A stretch of 64,000 bases of DNA from Fagopyrum homotropicum (GCA_033239125.1 BSWB01000005.1:50886993-50950992), one strand, 5' to 3'; shown: positions 1 through 12,721, counted from the first letter of the stretch. Translations and numbers: made by a program. The notes: generated by a model from the sequence alone, not told the origin.

Positions 1-27
1 GCGATTGTCGGGACTTTCTTTGACAAA

Positions 28-312
28 ATGGCAATACAAGGAGATCAAGACGTAATTCTTCGATCCACACATATCAATTCTCAACCAAGGGAGTTTGAGA
101 ACATGAACATATCAACAATGGATGACACACAAGAATCAAGACTCGATCTTGATTCATGTGAAGAGGGAGAAGAAGAAACGAGAAAGAGAAGGAGAAACAT
201 AAGGGAGAGTAGCATGCAGCAAGCTCAAGAACGTAAGGAAGAACAAAGGACTGGAGACTTACACGTTCTGCAGAAGTTCACAAGGAAAAGGTTGCAGCTC
301 GCTCGAGGTTGA
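28..312 (+). CDS. Unassigned short ORF, highly charged product
   Basis: An open frame of 94 codons from ATG. I recognise no family. The product is rich in Glu, Arg, Lys and Gln, with an acidic run (residues about 39-50) followed by a basic run, the kind of composition seen in exon fragments of nuclear proteins and in chance purine-rich ORFs. The surrounding bases 180-480 are purine-rich on this strand, which by itself lengthens open frames. No splice pattern or neighbour supports it. It could be an exon of a gene cut by the window edge. Confidence 0.2.
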   Translation: MAIQGDQDVILRSTHINSQPREFENMNISTMDDTQESRLDLDSCEEGEEETRKRRRNIRESSMQQAQERKEEQRTGDLHVLQKFTRKRLQLARG

Positions 313-599
313 AGAAACGTAAGCAAGAAACGGAAAAAGGAAAATGCGGCGGAAATATATAAAGAGCGGTTAGGAAGGAACGATGGGGAGTTAGATTTAG
401 GGTCAGAAGATAGAAGCAAATCTGGTCCAAAAGATATAAGATCGGATCTTCTAAGAAAGGAAGAAAATAAAATGGAAATCAAAACAGATCGGCGCAATCT
501 AGAGTCATCTGCGACAGCGGCTGGCCGCGGCGGTGGCACCCTTATATGCGGGGGAAGTGAAGGCTAAAAATCGGTCGTTACATTCTGTTGGTTCCATTT

Positions 600-3425
600 T
601 TTGTCTGACATATATGATGAAGTAAGTTCATTCGTGTTTATTAGTGTTTTGCTACTTACAAAGTCTAAAAGTGGTTTGTCACTAATCCATGTATCTTTCC
701 TAAATTTCACGGTTTGTCCATCTTCCACCACCATCAGAGACCTTTATCAAATTGTTCTCTCAATTTTATTAGTTTCTTCCATTGTAATGATGTGTTTTTC
801 CGCATTCATAATTCCAAAGGCATGAACCCTTGGGATATTTTTCTTTGACTATTTTAACCCAAATGTTGTCTGGATCGGCCATAATTTTCCATAGTAGTTT
901 CATCTGCAGTGCTTTATTCATATCTTTTGTTTTCCTAGTTCTAGTATCGCCTAGGGTTCTTGTCTTGCAAATTTATCCCAGCTAATCATCGGGTGAAAAG
1001 AAGGTCCTTTATTCCAGAATAATTTATATTAATTTGGTCAAGTTCGTGATGAGTGTTAGAGGGCAACATAAATGCCTGCATAAGGTAACTTGGCTTGACA
1101 TTCAGGTTTGTTTTTATTAGAGTAATTCTACTTTCTTGGGTTAGAGATGATGCTTTCCACTTTGTGAGTTGTCGTTTTGATTTTAGGATGACACAATTAA
1201 ATAAGTCCTTATTTACTCTGTCATTAATAATGGGACAACCAAGATATTGTTTTATATTAATGGTTTCGTTGATGCGAAGATATGTTTGAATTCTTCTTTT
1301 GTTGATTTGATCAACATTCACGGTAGTTTGGAATGTTGATTTATGATAGTTTATGACTTGTCACAAAATCTCACAATAGTTAGTTAGTGTCAATAGTATT
1401 TTGTTCCTTGCTTCTATTGTTGCCTTTGAGAAGATTATTATATCATCGGCAAAAAGCTAAGAACGGAATTCTTGATTCATTTTTTGTAATAGCGAAACCA
1501 ATAACTTTAGTATTTTCATTAGTCAATTTTGTAAGTTTCTTGCCGATACTTGCGCACACAAGTTAAAAAGTAGCGGGGAGAGAGGGTCACCTTGACGTAG
1601 CCCTCATTGAGGAGAAAAAAACGTTGTAGGTGAGTCGTTTATTAATATGGAGTAGGAGGTTGTTGAGATGTATTCAAAGATTCAATCTTGAAATTTTTCA
1701 AGCATTGCTTTCAGAAACTCTCATTCTACTTGTTCATAAGCTTTTTCCATATCTAGTTTGATTGTCATAAACCTTCTTTTTCTTTCTTTGTTTTGATGGC
1801 GTGAAAATTTTTGTGAGCAATAAGCACATTATTGTGAATTCCTCTGTTTTTAGTGAAAGCACTTTGTAATTGGTGAATTAGTTTTCGTAAGGCGACACTT
1901 AGTCTTTTGGCCAAAATTTTGGCAATTATTTTATAGACTGTCGAGCATGTACTAATTGGTCTATAGTGGTTAGTTGTTCAATTGGTTTTCAATTTTAGGT
2001 AGAAGTACGATGAAAGTATGGATAATTTGTTTGAGAATTCTTCCGATTATGAAAAAACTCTTCACTGCCCTAATAACTGTTGGTCCAATGATATGTCAAT
2101 ACGTTTGATAGAATCCATCTGTCATTCCATCAGGGCCAGAAGATTTATCAATGCCAATGTCAAAGAGGGCCTCTTTTATTTCTTTTGTTGAGAAAGACAT
2201 CGATAGAATCATGTTATCATTCTCAAAATTTAGTAGATGAATGACTTCTTGTTGTTTTTGGAGCTTGATGTGGTCAATTGTTGAGGATTGAAATTGGTGT
2301 TTATAGTCTTTAAGGAATTCCTCATTTATTTCATTTTCTTTGCATACAATTGTACCATCATTGGTGGTAATCGTTGTAATGATTTTTTTATTCCTTCTGC
2401 ATGTTGCTTTCCTATGGTGGAATTTTGTATTCTTTTGTCGCCTAGTTGTTCGTTTTTGCTCTTTGTACCTAGTACTTGTGTTGATAGTCTAAAAGACAGT
2501 CTCTATTTCTCATTAGTCTACTTAATTTATCATTCATACATTGATCGAAAGATGCGAAGTTTCGTTTTTGGAAAAGTTTGATCTCACCATCCACATTCTG
2601 TAGTTGTTTGATGATATTCCCAATTTTTTCACGACTCCGCTGTTTTAGATTTTGTTTGAGGATATTTGTATTTTTACAAGTTTAAACATGTGGGTACCAG
2701 GGAATTGCTTTCTCCACACTTGTTTGACAAGATTTCCACAATCTTGTCTTTACATCCATATTGTTTCAAATCTGAAAGGTTTGTTCTTAAACTTCATTTG
2801 AGTGTTTTCTAGTTGGAAAAATATCATACAATGGTCAGAGGTGGTAAATGCATAGTTTCGAGTATGGATCCCAATGTATTCCTGAATGATCTCTATTGAT
2901 GTCATTACTCTATCAAGTTTTTCAAACGTGTTATCGTCTCCTTCTTTTTTATTTTTTCACGTGAAATCATTACCTTTGGTTGGGAGATCAACTAGACTAT
3001 TTTGTTGGGAAATTTGTTGTAGCCTATTTAATTTGTTATTAGTTAGTGCCCCCCACCCACCCCCCCCCCCTCCCCCACTTATCAGAAGGTTTCAGCAAAT
3101 CATTGTAGTCGCCAATCAGTACAATCGGTTTGTTTATAGTAGTCAAAATTCTTGCTCAGGTTTGTGTCTTGAATAATTAGAAACTTGTTGTTTGATTTTA
3201 CAATTTTGATTTTTTCATCATGTAATTGATATTCCTTCCATAGGAGACATAGTTCCCACTATACCCCATAGCTGGGATAAAAAAAAATATTTTATCAAAG
3301 ACATAGTTTTTCCATAGTCTTTCTTGAGGTTCAACACTTGTTTTTGTTTCGGCAAGAACACTCATTTGGATGCGCTTGCTTCTCGACAACCAAAAGGCTT
3401 TGGTTCTCTATGCCTCTCGTAGATA
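600..3425 (-). pseudogene. Decayed LINE (non-LTR retrotransposon) ORF2: endonuclease plus reverse transcriptase
   Basis: Read on the minus strand from about 3425 down to 600, in shifting frames. The apurinic endonuclease comes first: an LAETK segment near 3340-3360, an IGDYND motif at about 3101-3119 and an SDH motif at about 2831-2839. The reverse transcriptase follows: SSGPDG (2128-2156), RQGDPLSP (about 1565-1600), the FADD active-site box (1442-1453), and a thumb region KWKASSLTQESRITLIK within 986-1321. A segment like the tether before zf-RVT (DGQTVKFRKDTW) lies near 610-720. Many stops and frameshifts separate these motifs, so it is dead. The element appears cut at about 600, before any zf-RVT domain. 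Motif order is that of plant L1-clade LINEs; ORF1 is not clearly visible. Confidence 0.85.
3049..3078. repeat. C-rich homopolymer tract
   Basis: About 30 bases almost entirely C, broken by two A and one T, inside the dead LINE endonuclease. It is a likely slippage product and a likely place for sequencing or assembly errors. Confidence 0.8.
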
Positions 3426-3613
3426 ACTTGTAGTTAGTCCAACCTACGTCCCTGATGATAAGGAAGGTACAAAATGTTGCATAAAAAGAAAATTGCAAAG
3501 TTATCTACACGCAAGCATCTATATTAGAAGTGGAGAGTCGGAAAGAGAAGTTTTACTTCTCTAGATAAGTTATTTGTTTCAATTATTCCTTTTGTCTCAT
3601 TGTTCCTAGCTTG

Positions 3614-4276
3614 TTATTGTCCTGTCATAATGTGTTTTGTTTTGAAATAGTTAATGTAAACGAGGGTAAGAAAAAGTAATTCCGTTTGTAGAGCAAATGA
3701 GTTAGTCTGGGTAGTTTTGTAGTTGTTAAAAAGGAATAGAAACATACAGTCAAACAAAGCAGTTTTAGCAAATTCAACATTTACTTGGACTATGGACATA
3801 AGTGCGATTTTCTTTCTTTGCTCTAAGGAGTTCCAATAGTAGTATGTAATTGTAGATCTAAGATTTATGATGGTGTTAAATTGTTTACCTTTTTGGTTGA
3901 AATTGTATACCAAGTTCTTCCTCCATGCTAAATCGTCTATCACCTTCAGAGCAATGTTCACCTTCAGCTCTCTTTTTCTCACTATGCCCATCTTCATCTC
4001 TAAATGAGAGTGGTTCGACATATTCACCGCCATATCTGCTCCATTTAACTTTCCTCACTCAGACTTACAGTACTAGTCTTTTTTAGGTCTCCGGGACGCC
4101 ATTGACAACCTCGAAGAACCCTTTATTTGGTTCTTTGTTTGAAACCGCTTGGGTTGTCCTTCAGCATCTTTCCACCTAGTCTTCTTTCGAGGCCATGACA
4201 ACCAAGCTTTCTTCTTTTGGTGCTGCAAACTTGTTGCTTCGAGTTGCTTTAATGCTTCTTTTCTATGTGAAACCAT
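3614..4276 (-). other. Two unassigned ORFs upstream of the decayed LINE
   Basis: Minus-strand open frames at 4073-4276 (67 codons, Lys/Arg/Gln-rich) and 3614-4033 (139 codons) sit just 5' of the LINE endonuclease on the same strand. By position they could be remnants of LINE ORF1 or of its 5' leader. Neither shows a DUF4283 pattern or a zinc knuckle, so this is only a positional guess. The second has no recognisable domain. Confidence 0.2.
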
Positions 4277-4610
4277 GTTGTTAGGATAATCAATTTGGTC
4301 GATAACTAGGTTATTTCAGTCTATCGATGGCTTTCTTCTAGTGCTGGAGAGACGATTAGGAAGACGGTGGCTAGTGTTTCTGGTTGTTTATCGGGATCGA
4401 CTAATTTCCCTACCGCGCGTGTTTGCGCGCGTTCTTTTTTTGGAGCTAGGATTTCATGTTATTCAATTCAGAGTGACGTGGCTTCAAACTATGATTTCAA
4501 AGCGTACAAAAATGAAGATTTTTTTGTGATAATTTGGTAATTTGCACTTTTTTTATAATTTGCATAAAGTAACTATTTTTATAAATGAGTGATTTTTTAA
4601 CTAATTTTAG

Positions 4611-4661
4611 AAAAAAGAAAAAAGAAAAAAGAAAAAAAGAAAAAAGAAAAAAGAAAAAAAA
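4611..4661. repeat. A-rich (gaaaaaa)n tract
   Basis: About seven repeats of a G followed by six or seven A. It lies just before the minisatellite and could be the decayed poly(A) tail of an old retroposed sequence on the plus strand, or simple slippage. Confidence 0.75.
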
Positions 4662-4717
4662 TAATTCAGTCAAACGATATTTTGAATAATCCTATGAAAA
4701 AGTAACAAAATGCAATA

Positions 4718-5205
4718 CCCAACTTTCTCATACCGTACCTAATCTCACGCAACTTTCACATACCCAACTTCATGTTCCCAACTTCACATACTCAAACTCA
4801 AACTCAAGTAACTTTCACATACCCAATCTTCACCTACCCAACCTCACATACCCAACTTTCACGTACCCAACTTCATGTACCCAATTTTCACGTATCCAAC
4901 TTCACGTACTCAACTACACTCACATACTCAACTTCACTCACGTACCCAACTTTCACATACCTAACTTTCACGTACACAACTTCGATTACCGAACTTCGGC
5001 TACCCAATATTAGAAACCCGATTTTACATACTCGATTTTACATACCCGATGGTACATACTCGGTTTTACTTACCCGGTGCTTCTTACCCGGTTTACATAC
5101 GCGATTTTATATGCCTGATTTTACGTACCAACTTTTACTTACCCAGTTTTAAATACCGGATTTTACATATTCAATTTGACTTACGCGATTTTACTTACCC
5201 GGTCT
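4718..5205. repeat. Degenerate minisatellite, unit about 15 bp
   Basis: Roughly 30 imperfect units of about 15 bp of the form CTTTCACATACCCAA. Left-hand units (to about 4990) read mostly CAACTTTCACATACC. Right-hand units read mostly CGATTTTACATACC or CGGTTTTACTTACC, so the array has two consensus types with a switch near 4990-5030. The open frames across it (Thr-Tyr-Pro rich) come from the repeat and are not genes. Confidence 0.8.
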
Positions 5206-7330
5206 TCCAAATCAACAAATCATCAATCTCTCTCCCTACCTAATGGTAACAACTAATCAAATATCACCCCAAAACAGCGAAACTACAAGCATATTAATCT
5301 AGCACCAACCTATCACACTTTAGATGTACAAAATGACCCTATGAAAATAGAAAGCGCAATAAAATTCAGTAGCCCACATACTTTGGAATTCAAGAAATCC
5401 CCTTTTTAACATATCGCAGCCACCAAATAAAGCCCAAAAGGCAGTATTTTGGTGGGTCTTCAGCCAACCCATCCTTGACTTATGTAGGCAGCCACAGAGG
5501 ACAAGAAATCCTCCCTCAATGAGCGCGTTTGATCCCTGGCCTGGCAGCAACCAAAAGAAGCACGGCCTGAAATCCATCATCACTCCCTCGCCATATCCGA
5601 TCTGCTGCAACTAATCCAGTCATCCAAACCAATCCATCGTCTCTCACGGTATGTTGTTAATAATTTTTTTATATTTTAGGTACAGTATAGTTTTGACAAA
5701 TAACTAGTTATTGTCTGATTTTAATACTGGCAACTTACGATTTCTTCCATGAAATGCTAACTATGTGGCTAATGAGATGGCAAAGTTTGCCCAGCAATTG
5801 GGAGTGGCTGATGTTTAGCACCGGTTTGTGCATTATCTTTAGTATATCATGTTCGGGAATGAAATTTTATCAATTTTATCATATGTGAAATTATGTGAAA
5901 TTAAATAAAATGTCATGAAATTACCCATAAATACTTTTGATATAGTTGATTTCTTATTGTTATTTTTAAAAGAATGAAGAAGAAAGCTTTCATAAATATT
6001 ATAAAGTGTTGATTAAAAGCCGAAAAGTGGTGATCAAAAGATCCAAAAATAAAAAGCCTAATAAGCACTTGTTAATTATTACAACAACAATAATTAAGCA
6101 TGTTGGCATAAAAAAAATTGAATTGATTATAAATATAAATATATATACATCAGTTTCCTTTTAAAAAAAATATAAATCCAACTATCCCATGTTCACTTGC
6201 TTGTAGTAGTTACTTATTATCCAGTAACTTCAATAACCATTTGTTAACTAATTCTTCAAAATTAGATAAATAGAGTCAAAAGTGATATACTTTCCCAAAG
6301 AGAGAAACCTGTAAATACACAAAAAGCCTAAACAAATCACATAAGTACAAAAGAGAGAAAAAAATACAGAAGAAAAGCAAAGCATCAAAAGTGAACTAGA
6401 AGATAAGAAGATTCAAAGTGAGTAGGCAACTAATACTGTAACCTTCTTGTATTATTACTTCACAACAGTAAACATACCAAAATTCTAGTTGCATTCTTCC
6501 AAAACGCCAAAATCTACAGTTGGCTCGAAAATGAATATTTACTACCACTGCTCCTAGTTGCATTCTTCCCACGCCAAAATCTGTAGTTGGTTCAAAAGTG
6601 AATATTTTTTACAACTACACAAATTTGTAGTCGATCAAAAGTAATAATTTCTTATCACTATATCTGAGCCTTGTGTTCGATTGAACATGGTTACACAACA
6701 AAATTCAAAATTTCAAGTTCTTGTTGCTAAATTTCAATCAATTCGCTTACTAGACATAAACTCTAATCTAAATTTCAGCAATGGATTGACCCATATATAA
6801 ATTCATTTTTGAAAACTCAAACAATCTCCAAAACACCATCACAAACGTGATTGACAAATATTAGAACAAAAATGGTCTATAATTTTCTATGAGATCATAA
6901 AGACTAAGGGTGAAATCTACAAACAAAACTCTCAAATTGCCAAAACTGTATTTTACTGAACACCAAAGAAAAAATATGACAGTAGACTTTTGGCAAAAGC
7001 TATTCTACTAGTTGTCAAAAAAAATCAAATTCATTTCCCTTTGGTTTTCTTGACCTTTAGCTTTTATTGAATACAAAAAGAAGGAAAGCATTTAACTAGA
7101 AATTAGTTAGTTTAAAATGTTCGAATATAGAGCAATTCTACAATGTTAGTATACATGTTCAACCTCAATGTAAAATCAAGCAAATTTCATATTTACATAA
7201 ATACAGTAAAGCAGCCACACCAAGTACAAATTAATACCTCTTTCACTATCGGTGAACACAAGTTTTCAAAATGACTGTTCAACTTAAATAAATCCCAAAT
7301 GGAGGTTGATAAAATGAGATTAGAAATCGA
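5206..7330. other. AT-rich stretch without recognisable gene
   Basis: No coding region is supported. A minus-strand open frame at 5320-5610 (96 codons) has no recognisable domain. The rest is AT-rich with short runs of A and T. A roughly 68-bp tandem duplication at 6485-6612 is listed separately. The right edge is the oligo(T) marking the 3' end of the next LINE. Confidence 0.6.
6485..6612. repeat. Tandem duplication, unit about 68 bp
   Basis: Two diverged copies, 6485-6552 and 6553-6612, both starting CTAGTTGCATTCTTCC and containing CGCCAAAATCT. A weaker third partial copy may follow to about 6660. Confidence 0.75.
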
Positions 7331-7519
7331 TTTTTTTTTTAAATGTTAATTGTATTGAGTGAAGATGGAGGAATTTACAAGGGAGTCATAGGTACACAAG
7401 CAAAGTTTTAACAGTCAAACGACAAGCAACAAAGATCAAGTGCAGCATCAGGAGCAAGCAAGTCAAGGAGCAGGGAGAGATCAAGGTATCAGCGGCATCA
7501 GAGCAAGCAAGTCAAGGAG

Positions 7520-10500
7520 TTAGGAAATTTTGTTCAGCAGTTGGGTAATATCAACCCTGGGGGCAGTGTTGCAACTCCATTTGTACTCGAGGTGAAGTTT
7601 GGTGGTCTTAATAATCTCAGCAGCACAATCAATTGCCCTGGTGCAGGTGTTGTTATACACCATGTTGTTCCTAGCCCTCCAAATGTGATAGATGAAGGAG
7701 ATGATTAACGCGATCCTGATCGTATCCATAGGGTTAGGCTTCCGAGCAGTCCAGGAATCCAGCCAAGACCACAGGTTGTTGATGTAAGGTGCAGGATAGG
7801 GGGTTCGAGTCCAGCGAGAGACAATATCAAGGACGAGAGAGTTGTAGCTACAGTGGTACCAGAGATGGTCATCATTCTCGGTTGAATTGTGACAAAGCTT
7901 GCAAGAATCATTCATTGTCAAATTCCAGGATCGGAGCTTGTCAAGAGTGGGGAGACGTTTAAGAGCAGCAAGCCAGGCGATGTAACAACATCTGGGCTGG
8001 TTGGTTCGCAACCAAATAGTTCTGAAGGGATTCGTGTGATGGGTGGGGTAGACATGTGAGAAGATAGCATAGGCTTTTTTCCTGGAGAAGGTGCTATTAG
8101 GGTAAGAAATGGCGTCACCTCTCCGGCCACCATGGGGCGGTAAAGGAAGAGAATCTCTCACCCTGAAAAGGGATCTCCGGAAGACACTATGGTGGGGCTT
8201 TGTAATGCAGTTCCATATAGTATTGGTTCTTTTGAAGAGGTGACGTTTCACCCAAGAAAGCCAGATGTTAGGATCGCCCCTATCAAGTTCATGAATGAGA
8301 CAAGCAAAGGCCACCTTGTTCCTAGTAGCAAGGTCAGGAAAATCAAGTCCGCCAAGAGCCTTAGGGGAGCATACAGAGGGCCAGGCCACCAATGCCCTCG
8401 AACTATTGTCGGTCCCTGACCAGAAGTAAGAGCGAATGAGTTTATTAATCACAGTGATAACCTTAGTAGGGATCATAAACATGGAGCTCCAATACTGACT
8501 AACAGCATAGAGAATGGATTTGACAATCTAGGCACTTCCAGCATAAGAAAGGGATTTCGCACTCCACGAATCAATACGTTTGGTAATCCTGAGAATCAGA
8601 GGGAGATAATCAGAGCAATTCAGTCTTCTGCTTCCGAGCGGGACTCCCAGATAGAGGAAAGGGAGGGTTCCAACAGTCATGCCAGTGACATTAACAGCAT
8701 TCACAACCTCATGAGTCTCCATACCACCCCAAGTATAAGCAAGATTTCGCAAGGTTAATGACGAGGCCGGAGGTGTTACCAAACGATACAAGGGTATCAA
8801 TAAGGATTTTTATGGATTGGGTATCACCTCTACAAAGTAGGAGAAGGTCATCAGCGAACGCCAGGTGAGTAATTTTAGGGTTGGAGCATCTAGGGTGAAA
8901 GTTAAAGTCAGGGCTGGAGGTACTAGAGTGAAGCACTCTAGTTAGGAATTCAGTGGCGATTGAGAAGAGAGGCGGGGAGAGGGGGCATCCTTGCCTCAAC
9001 CCATGGGTGCTCTGAAAGTGACCCTTAAGGGAGCCATTAACATTGACAAAGTAGGAGACGGTTGAGGTACATTCCTTAATCAACCTAATGAAGTGAGTTG
9101 GGAAGCCCATCAGATGGAGGCAGTGGAAAATGAAGTCATGATTTACCGTATCAAAAGCCTTCGAAATGCCAATCTTTATAGCCGCCCTCGGGGAGATATT
9201 CTTCCTGTCATATTTGTGAAGCAGTTCCTGGCAAAGCAGCACATTATGCTTGATGGATCTTTTAGAGACAAAAGCGCTTTGGTTGAAACTGATCTAGCTA
9301 GGGAGTACAGCATTGAGGCGTTTTGAGAGTATCTTTGCAATGGCCTTGTATATGGTGTTACAACACGAAATGGGCCTATAGTCGGTGGGAGCTTGGGGAG
9401 AGTCACATTTGGCGATTAAGGATATAGAGGTGTGGTTAACCTGCTTTAGCATCCTACCATTTGCGAAGAAGTCCAGAATAGCATCAGTGTAGCTCTTGTG
9501 AATGATACTCCAAGCGGATTTGTAAAACAAGGAGTTAAAACCGTCCGGCCCAGGGGCTTTGTTAATGCCAATATTGAAAAAAACTGACTTGATCTCCTCA
9601 GGGGTAACCAACATGTTCAAGGACGCAACATCCTCAGGGCAAAGGGTGGGAAGGTTGACTATAGGGAAAGGTTGATGAGGGGGTAAGTTTTGGGGGTTGA
9701 GGATGTGCCTGAAGTGATTGACTAGGATGTTGTCGATAGTATTGGGGTCAAAAGCCATAGATCCATCACTGGAACGGATAGACTTGATATGATTCCCATA
9801 TCTTCTATTTTTGATGCTTCTAAAGAAATATAAAGAGCATTGATCCCCATGAGAAAACCATTTGGCTTTGGAAAGTTGCGCCAACGTGGTGTGGAGAGCC
9901 TTGTATCCATCGTTCAAAGCAGTTAAGAGCCTCTTCTCCTCATCATGGATGGCTGAATCATGAAGATTAGCTTGAAGATTGGCTTAGGTGGAGTGGAGTA
10001 GCCGGCGATGCTCAGAGATATTTGAATGAAGGTCCTCCAGCTTTGCACTAGAAAATTTTTTAAGCTTGGGCTTAAGGGCCTTCATCTTCCTGGTAAGTTG
10101 GAACATTGTGTTACCCTCGATTATAGTATCCCAGGCATCCCTCACCGTGTCTAAGAAGGCTTCATGGTTGATCCAGGCATTATTGAAACGGAAAGGAAAG
10201 CAGCTCCAGGAATCCACCACTTCAGTGAAGAGCAATGCGGGGGAATGATCCGACACATCGGCAAGGTCGAAATGAGATTTAGAATGGGAAAGGCATTAAG
10301 CCAAGCCGAGTTGGAGACAATGCGGTCAAGTTTACTCCATATGCGGGGGTTTGATTGTTTGTTGTTCCAAGAGTACTTACATCCAGTGTAGGGGATATCA
10401 ACAAGCATGTTATGCTCAAAGCAGGTCCCAAGTTCATTAGACGATTGTGAGAAGTTCACAAGGCCATTAGAGGTCCTCTCATCGGGAGAAAGCGTGACAT

Positions 10501-10951
10501 TGAAGTCACCAAGAAGAGTCCAGGGCTTGCTAGAGCTAAGGAGACTCAGCGTAGAGATAGCATTCCAAAGATCCGCACGAGCCTCCGGCGCGTTATGAGC
10601 ATATATGAAGGAAGCTTCAGCCACAGCGGCCTGATCAGGGTTAGGTAATGGTTTGGCAATGTGGTAGTGGATTATTTGATCAGTGATGATAGAGGCGGCA
10701 GTGAGGTTGAGCTTTGTCGGGTTCCACCAGACCCAAATGCGACAGTTGTGGGAGAGTGATGAGTTGGAGATATGATTCCAAGAAGGGAAGAGTGACTTGG
10801 AGATTTTCATTTCATTTTTTTACCTAAGTCTAGTCTCCAGAATGGCAAGGAGGTCAAGGTTGGGCCTCTTGGCAAGTGATTGGATGGCTTTTTGTTTAGA
10901 GGGATCATTCATACCTCTAATATTCCATGCACACATGCGTATAATCATCAT
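7520..10951 (-). pseudogene. LINE ORF2: APE endonuclease, reverse transcriptase, zf-RVT
   Basis: This encodes the enzyme that nicks the target and reverse-transcribes the LINE RNA. It begins at ATG 10951 (or 10936, product MCAWNIRGMND, a typical LINE endonuclease start). Endonuclease motifs are LLAILETRLR, LLGDFNVTL and SDHSPALLF. The reverse transcriptase shows NKAPGPDGF, SISLIAK, GLRQGCPLSP, LAFADDLLLL (FADD at about 8847-8858) and FLYLGVPLG. The C-terminal zf-RVT domain lies at 7520-8482 (CKLCHNSTENDDHLWYHC). Lesions I can see: in-frame stops at 10820-10822, 9984-9986, 9294-9296 and 8528-8530, plus frameshifts near 10260-10290 and 8710-8800. In motif A the expected DxxKAFD reads IGISKAFD: the first, catalytic Asp codon is GGC (about 9170). 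It cannot be active. Confidence 0.9.
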
Positions 10952-12721
10952 TGAACGGTTTTGTTTTGGTCATTCATAGCGCTAGCAATCAATGAGGGGG
11001 TTGAGGAGGGTAGAGCAGTTTCCTCACAAGGAGGGAGGAGAGACGTGGTTGTAGTGGTTGTAGTGGGGAGAGGAGGTGGATGGAGGTTGGGGTCAAGGTT
11101 ATTGGCCTTGGAGGCAGCAGCATGCTGATGAGGGAGGTTATCAGTGACTGAGGGGGGGGGTAAGGGTATGTTGAGGAGAAAAAACTTCCGTACGAATAGT
11201 TTTTTCAAGGAGTGATTGGGGATTGAGGGGAGGGTCATCAGAAATTATAGGTGTTGGATGGATCATCAACGAAGGGTCCGGAGTGGGGAGGAGAGGTTTG
11301 GGGTTTGTATTGGGAGGGAGAGCATTAGTGGTACGCTTAACCTTGTGAAGTACCCTACCCGAAGAAGTGGCCAACTTAGCATGAGCACACACATGACCGA
11401 ATACCAAACAGGTATCGCAACTGGGAGGAAGCCAGTCATAGGTAACTTTCTGGACAAAGGAGACGCCATCCGGGCCATTCAAGGTAATCTCCCTCAAGAG
11501 TGGGCGGGAAGCATTGATGTCAACCAGTATTCGAGCGAAGCCCAATCTTTCATGGTTGGCCGAACAGGCATCAGTGAGGATAGGGGTACCCAAGGCAGAT
11601 CCAATCTTGGAAAGCATATGCGCTGACCAAAACCTATAGTCGAGATCATGCAAGGAGATCCAGATAGGTACGGAATTGAGGCTGGAGTAGTCCAGTGGAA
11701 GGTCCTTGGACCAACGTTTGAGTAGAATTGTTGTGGATCCATTCGCATTCCATGGGCTACCAAGCAAAATGGAGTTCAAATCGTCTTCACTCGAGAATTG
11801 GAACACAAAAATACCCTTATCATTCCGAAGAATCTTGGGCGAGGGGATAGTGTTCCAGAATTCATCGACAAACTTGGTCATGCGCTGATACGAGATTTGG
11901 CTTCCAAGGGGAAACCCTACAATGGATAGTTGCCATTTCTTCATTGGTTCCTCGACCTCAACGTCAGTGAAGTGGATGACCCTTGATTCGAGCCCAGGAG
12001 TGAAGGCAAGGGGAACATGGTTCCAAGAGAGGCTTCTAGTGACAATTTCCTTGTAGTTAACCACTGTGACAGTTTTCTGGGCCTTGTCAATGCTGCACGC
12101 ATGGCTCAAAGGGGCAGAAAGCGAAGAGTCAGGAGCATGGGGACGTGGGGGGTCGGAAGGCAAAGGGTTGGTTATTGCATGGCTTTGATTTATCTCAGAA
12201 ACAGTGTTAGCAGTATGGAAATGTGGAGGGGCTGCTTTAACTGCATGCGGGGGTGCTGAAGAGTCGGTGTTGGGGGAGCATGGTACTAAGGGTGTTGGAA
12301 CAGGGTCCGGGAGCAGCACAGGCCGAGGGGAATCAGGGTTAGATTCCTGGGCCAAGAGCGAGCAAGGGGTCATTGGAACGTCAACTGGTGAGGGGTTTAT
12401 AGGAGGGGAGTTGGGCGTGGTAGGGCACAAAGGGGGGAACACCAGGACAAAGGTAAGGGTCGGTGGAGCGGGAGGTTTTGAGGAGAGCCTGAGGTTGTTG
12501 GACCAAATGAGATCGTCAGGGACTGGTTCAGTCTTTTTTTCCGATGAAGTGGGCGATGAAAGTGTGGTCAGTTTACTGGGAGGAGTGTTATGAGGGAGGG
12601 GAGGTCGATGAAGCTCTGAGAGTTTGATGGTGTGTCTTCGAGACCTCCGAGAACCAGCCATGGGTATGGAGGGACAAGGAAGGGCGGGGCACGGCCGGGA
12701 CGCCGCACCGGGGTGGCACAA
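10948..12721 (-). pseudogene. LINE ORF1: DUF4283 RNA-binding-like protein with zinc knuckle
   Basis: Encodes the nucleic-acid-binding ORF1 protein of a plant LINE, which coats the element RNA. The open frame is 12721-11141; an internal ATG at 12661 (product beginning MAGSRRSRRH) is the more natural start because the extra 20 residues are low-complexity. Residues about 1-210 are Pro/Ser-rich linker. A DUF4283-type region follows (about residues 230-400) with KGIFVFQFSSEDDL and SVPIWISLHDL. A zinc knuckle comes next (CDTCLVFGH), whose last cysteine is not in the usual place. The frame ends at 11141, but the next frame carries the Pro/Thr-rich tail on to a TGA at 10948-10950. The switch sits at a run of nine C on this strand (11152-11160), so a one-base slip likely broke it. 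That TGA overlaps the ORF2 ATG. Confidence 0.8.

Noticed and set aside
4772..5152. Plus-strand ORF of 126 codons rich in Thr-Tyr-Pro
   Set aside because: Product of the 15-bp minisatellite: a unit divisible by three without stops stays open by chance.
11216..12593. Plus-strand ORFs opposite the LINE ORF1
   Set aside because: Shadow frames; the minus strand carries the DUF4283 protein with recognisable conserved blocks.
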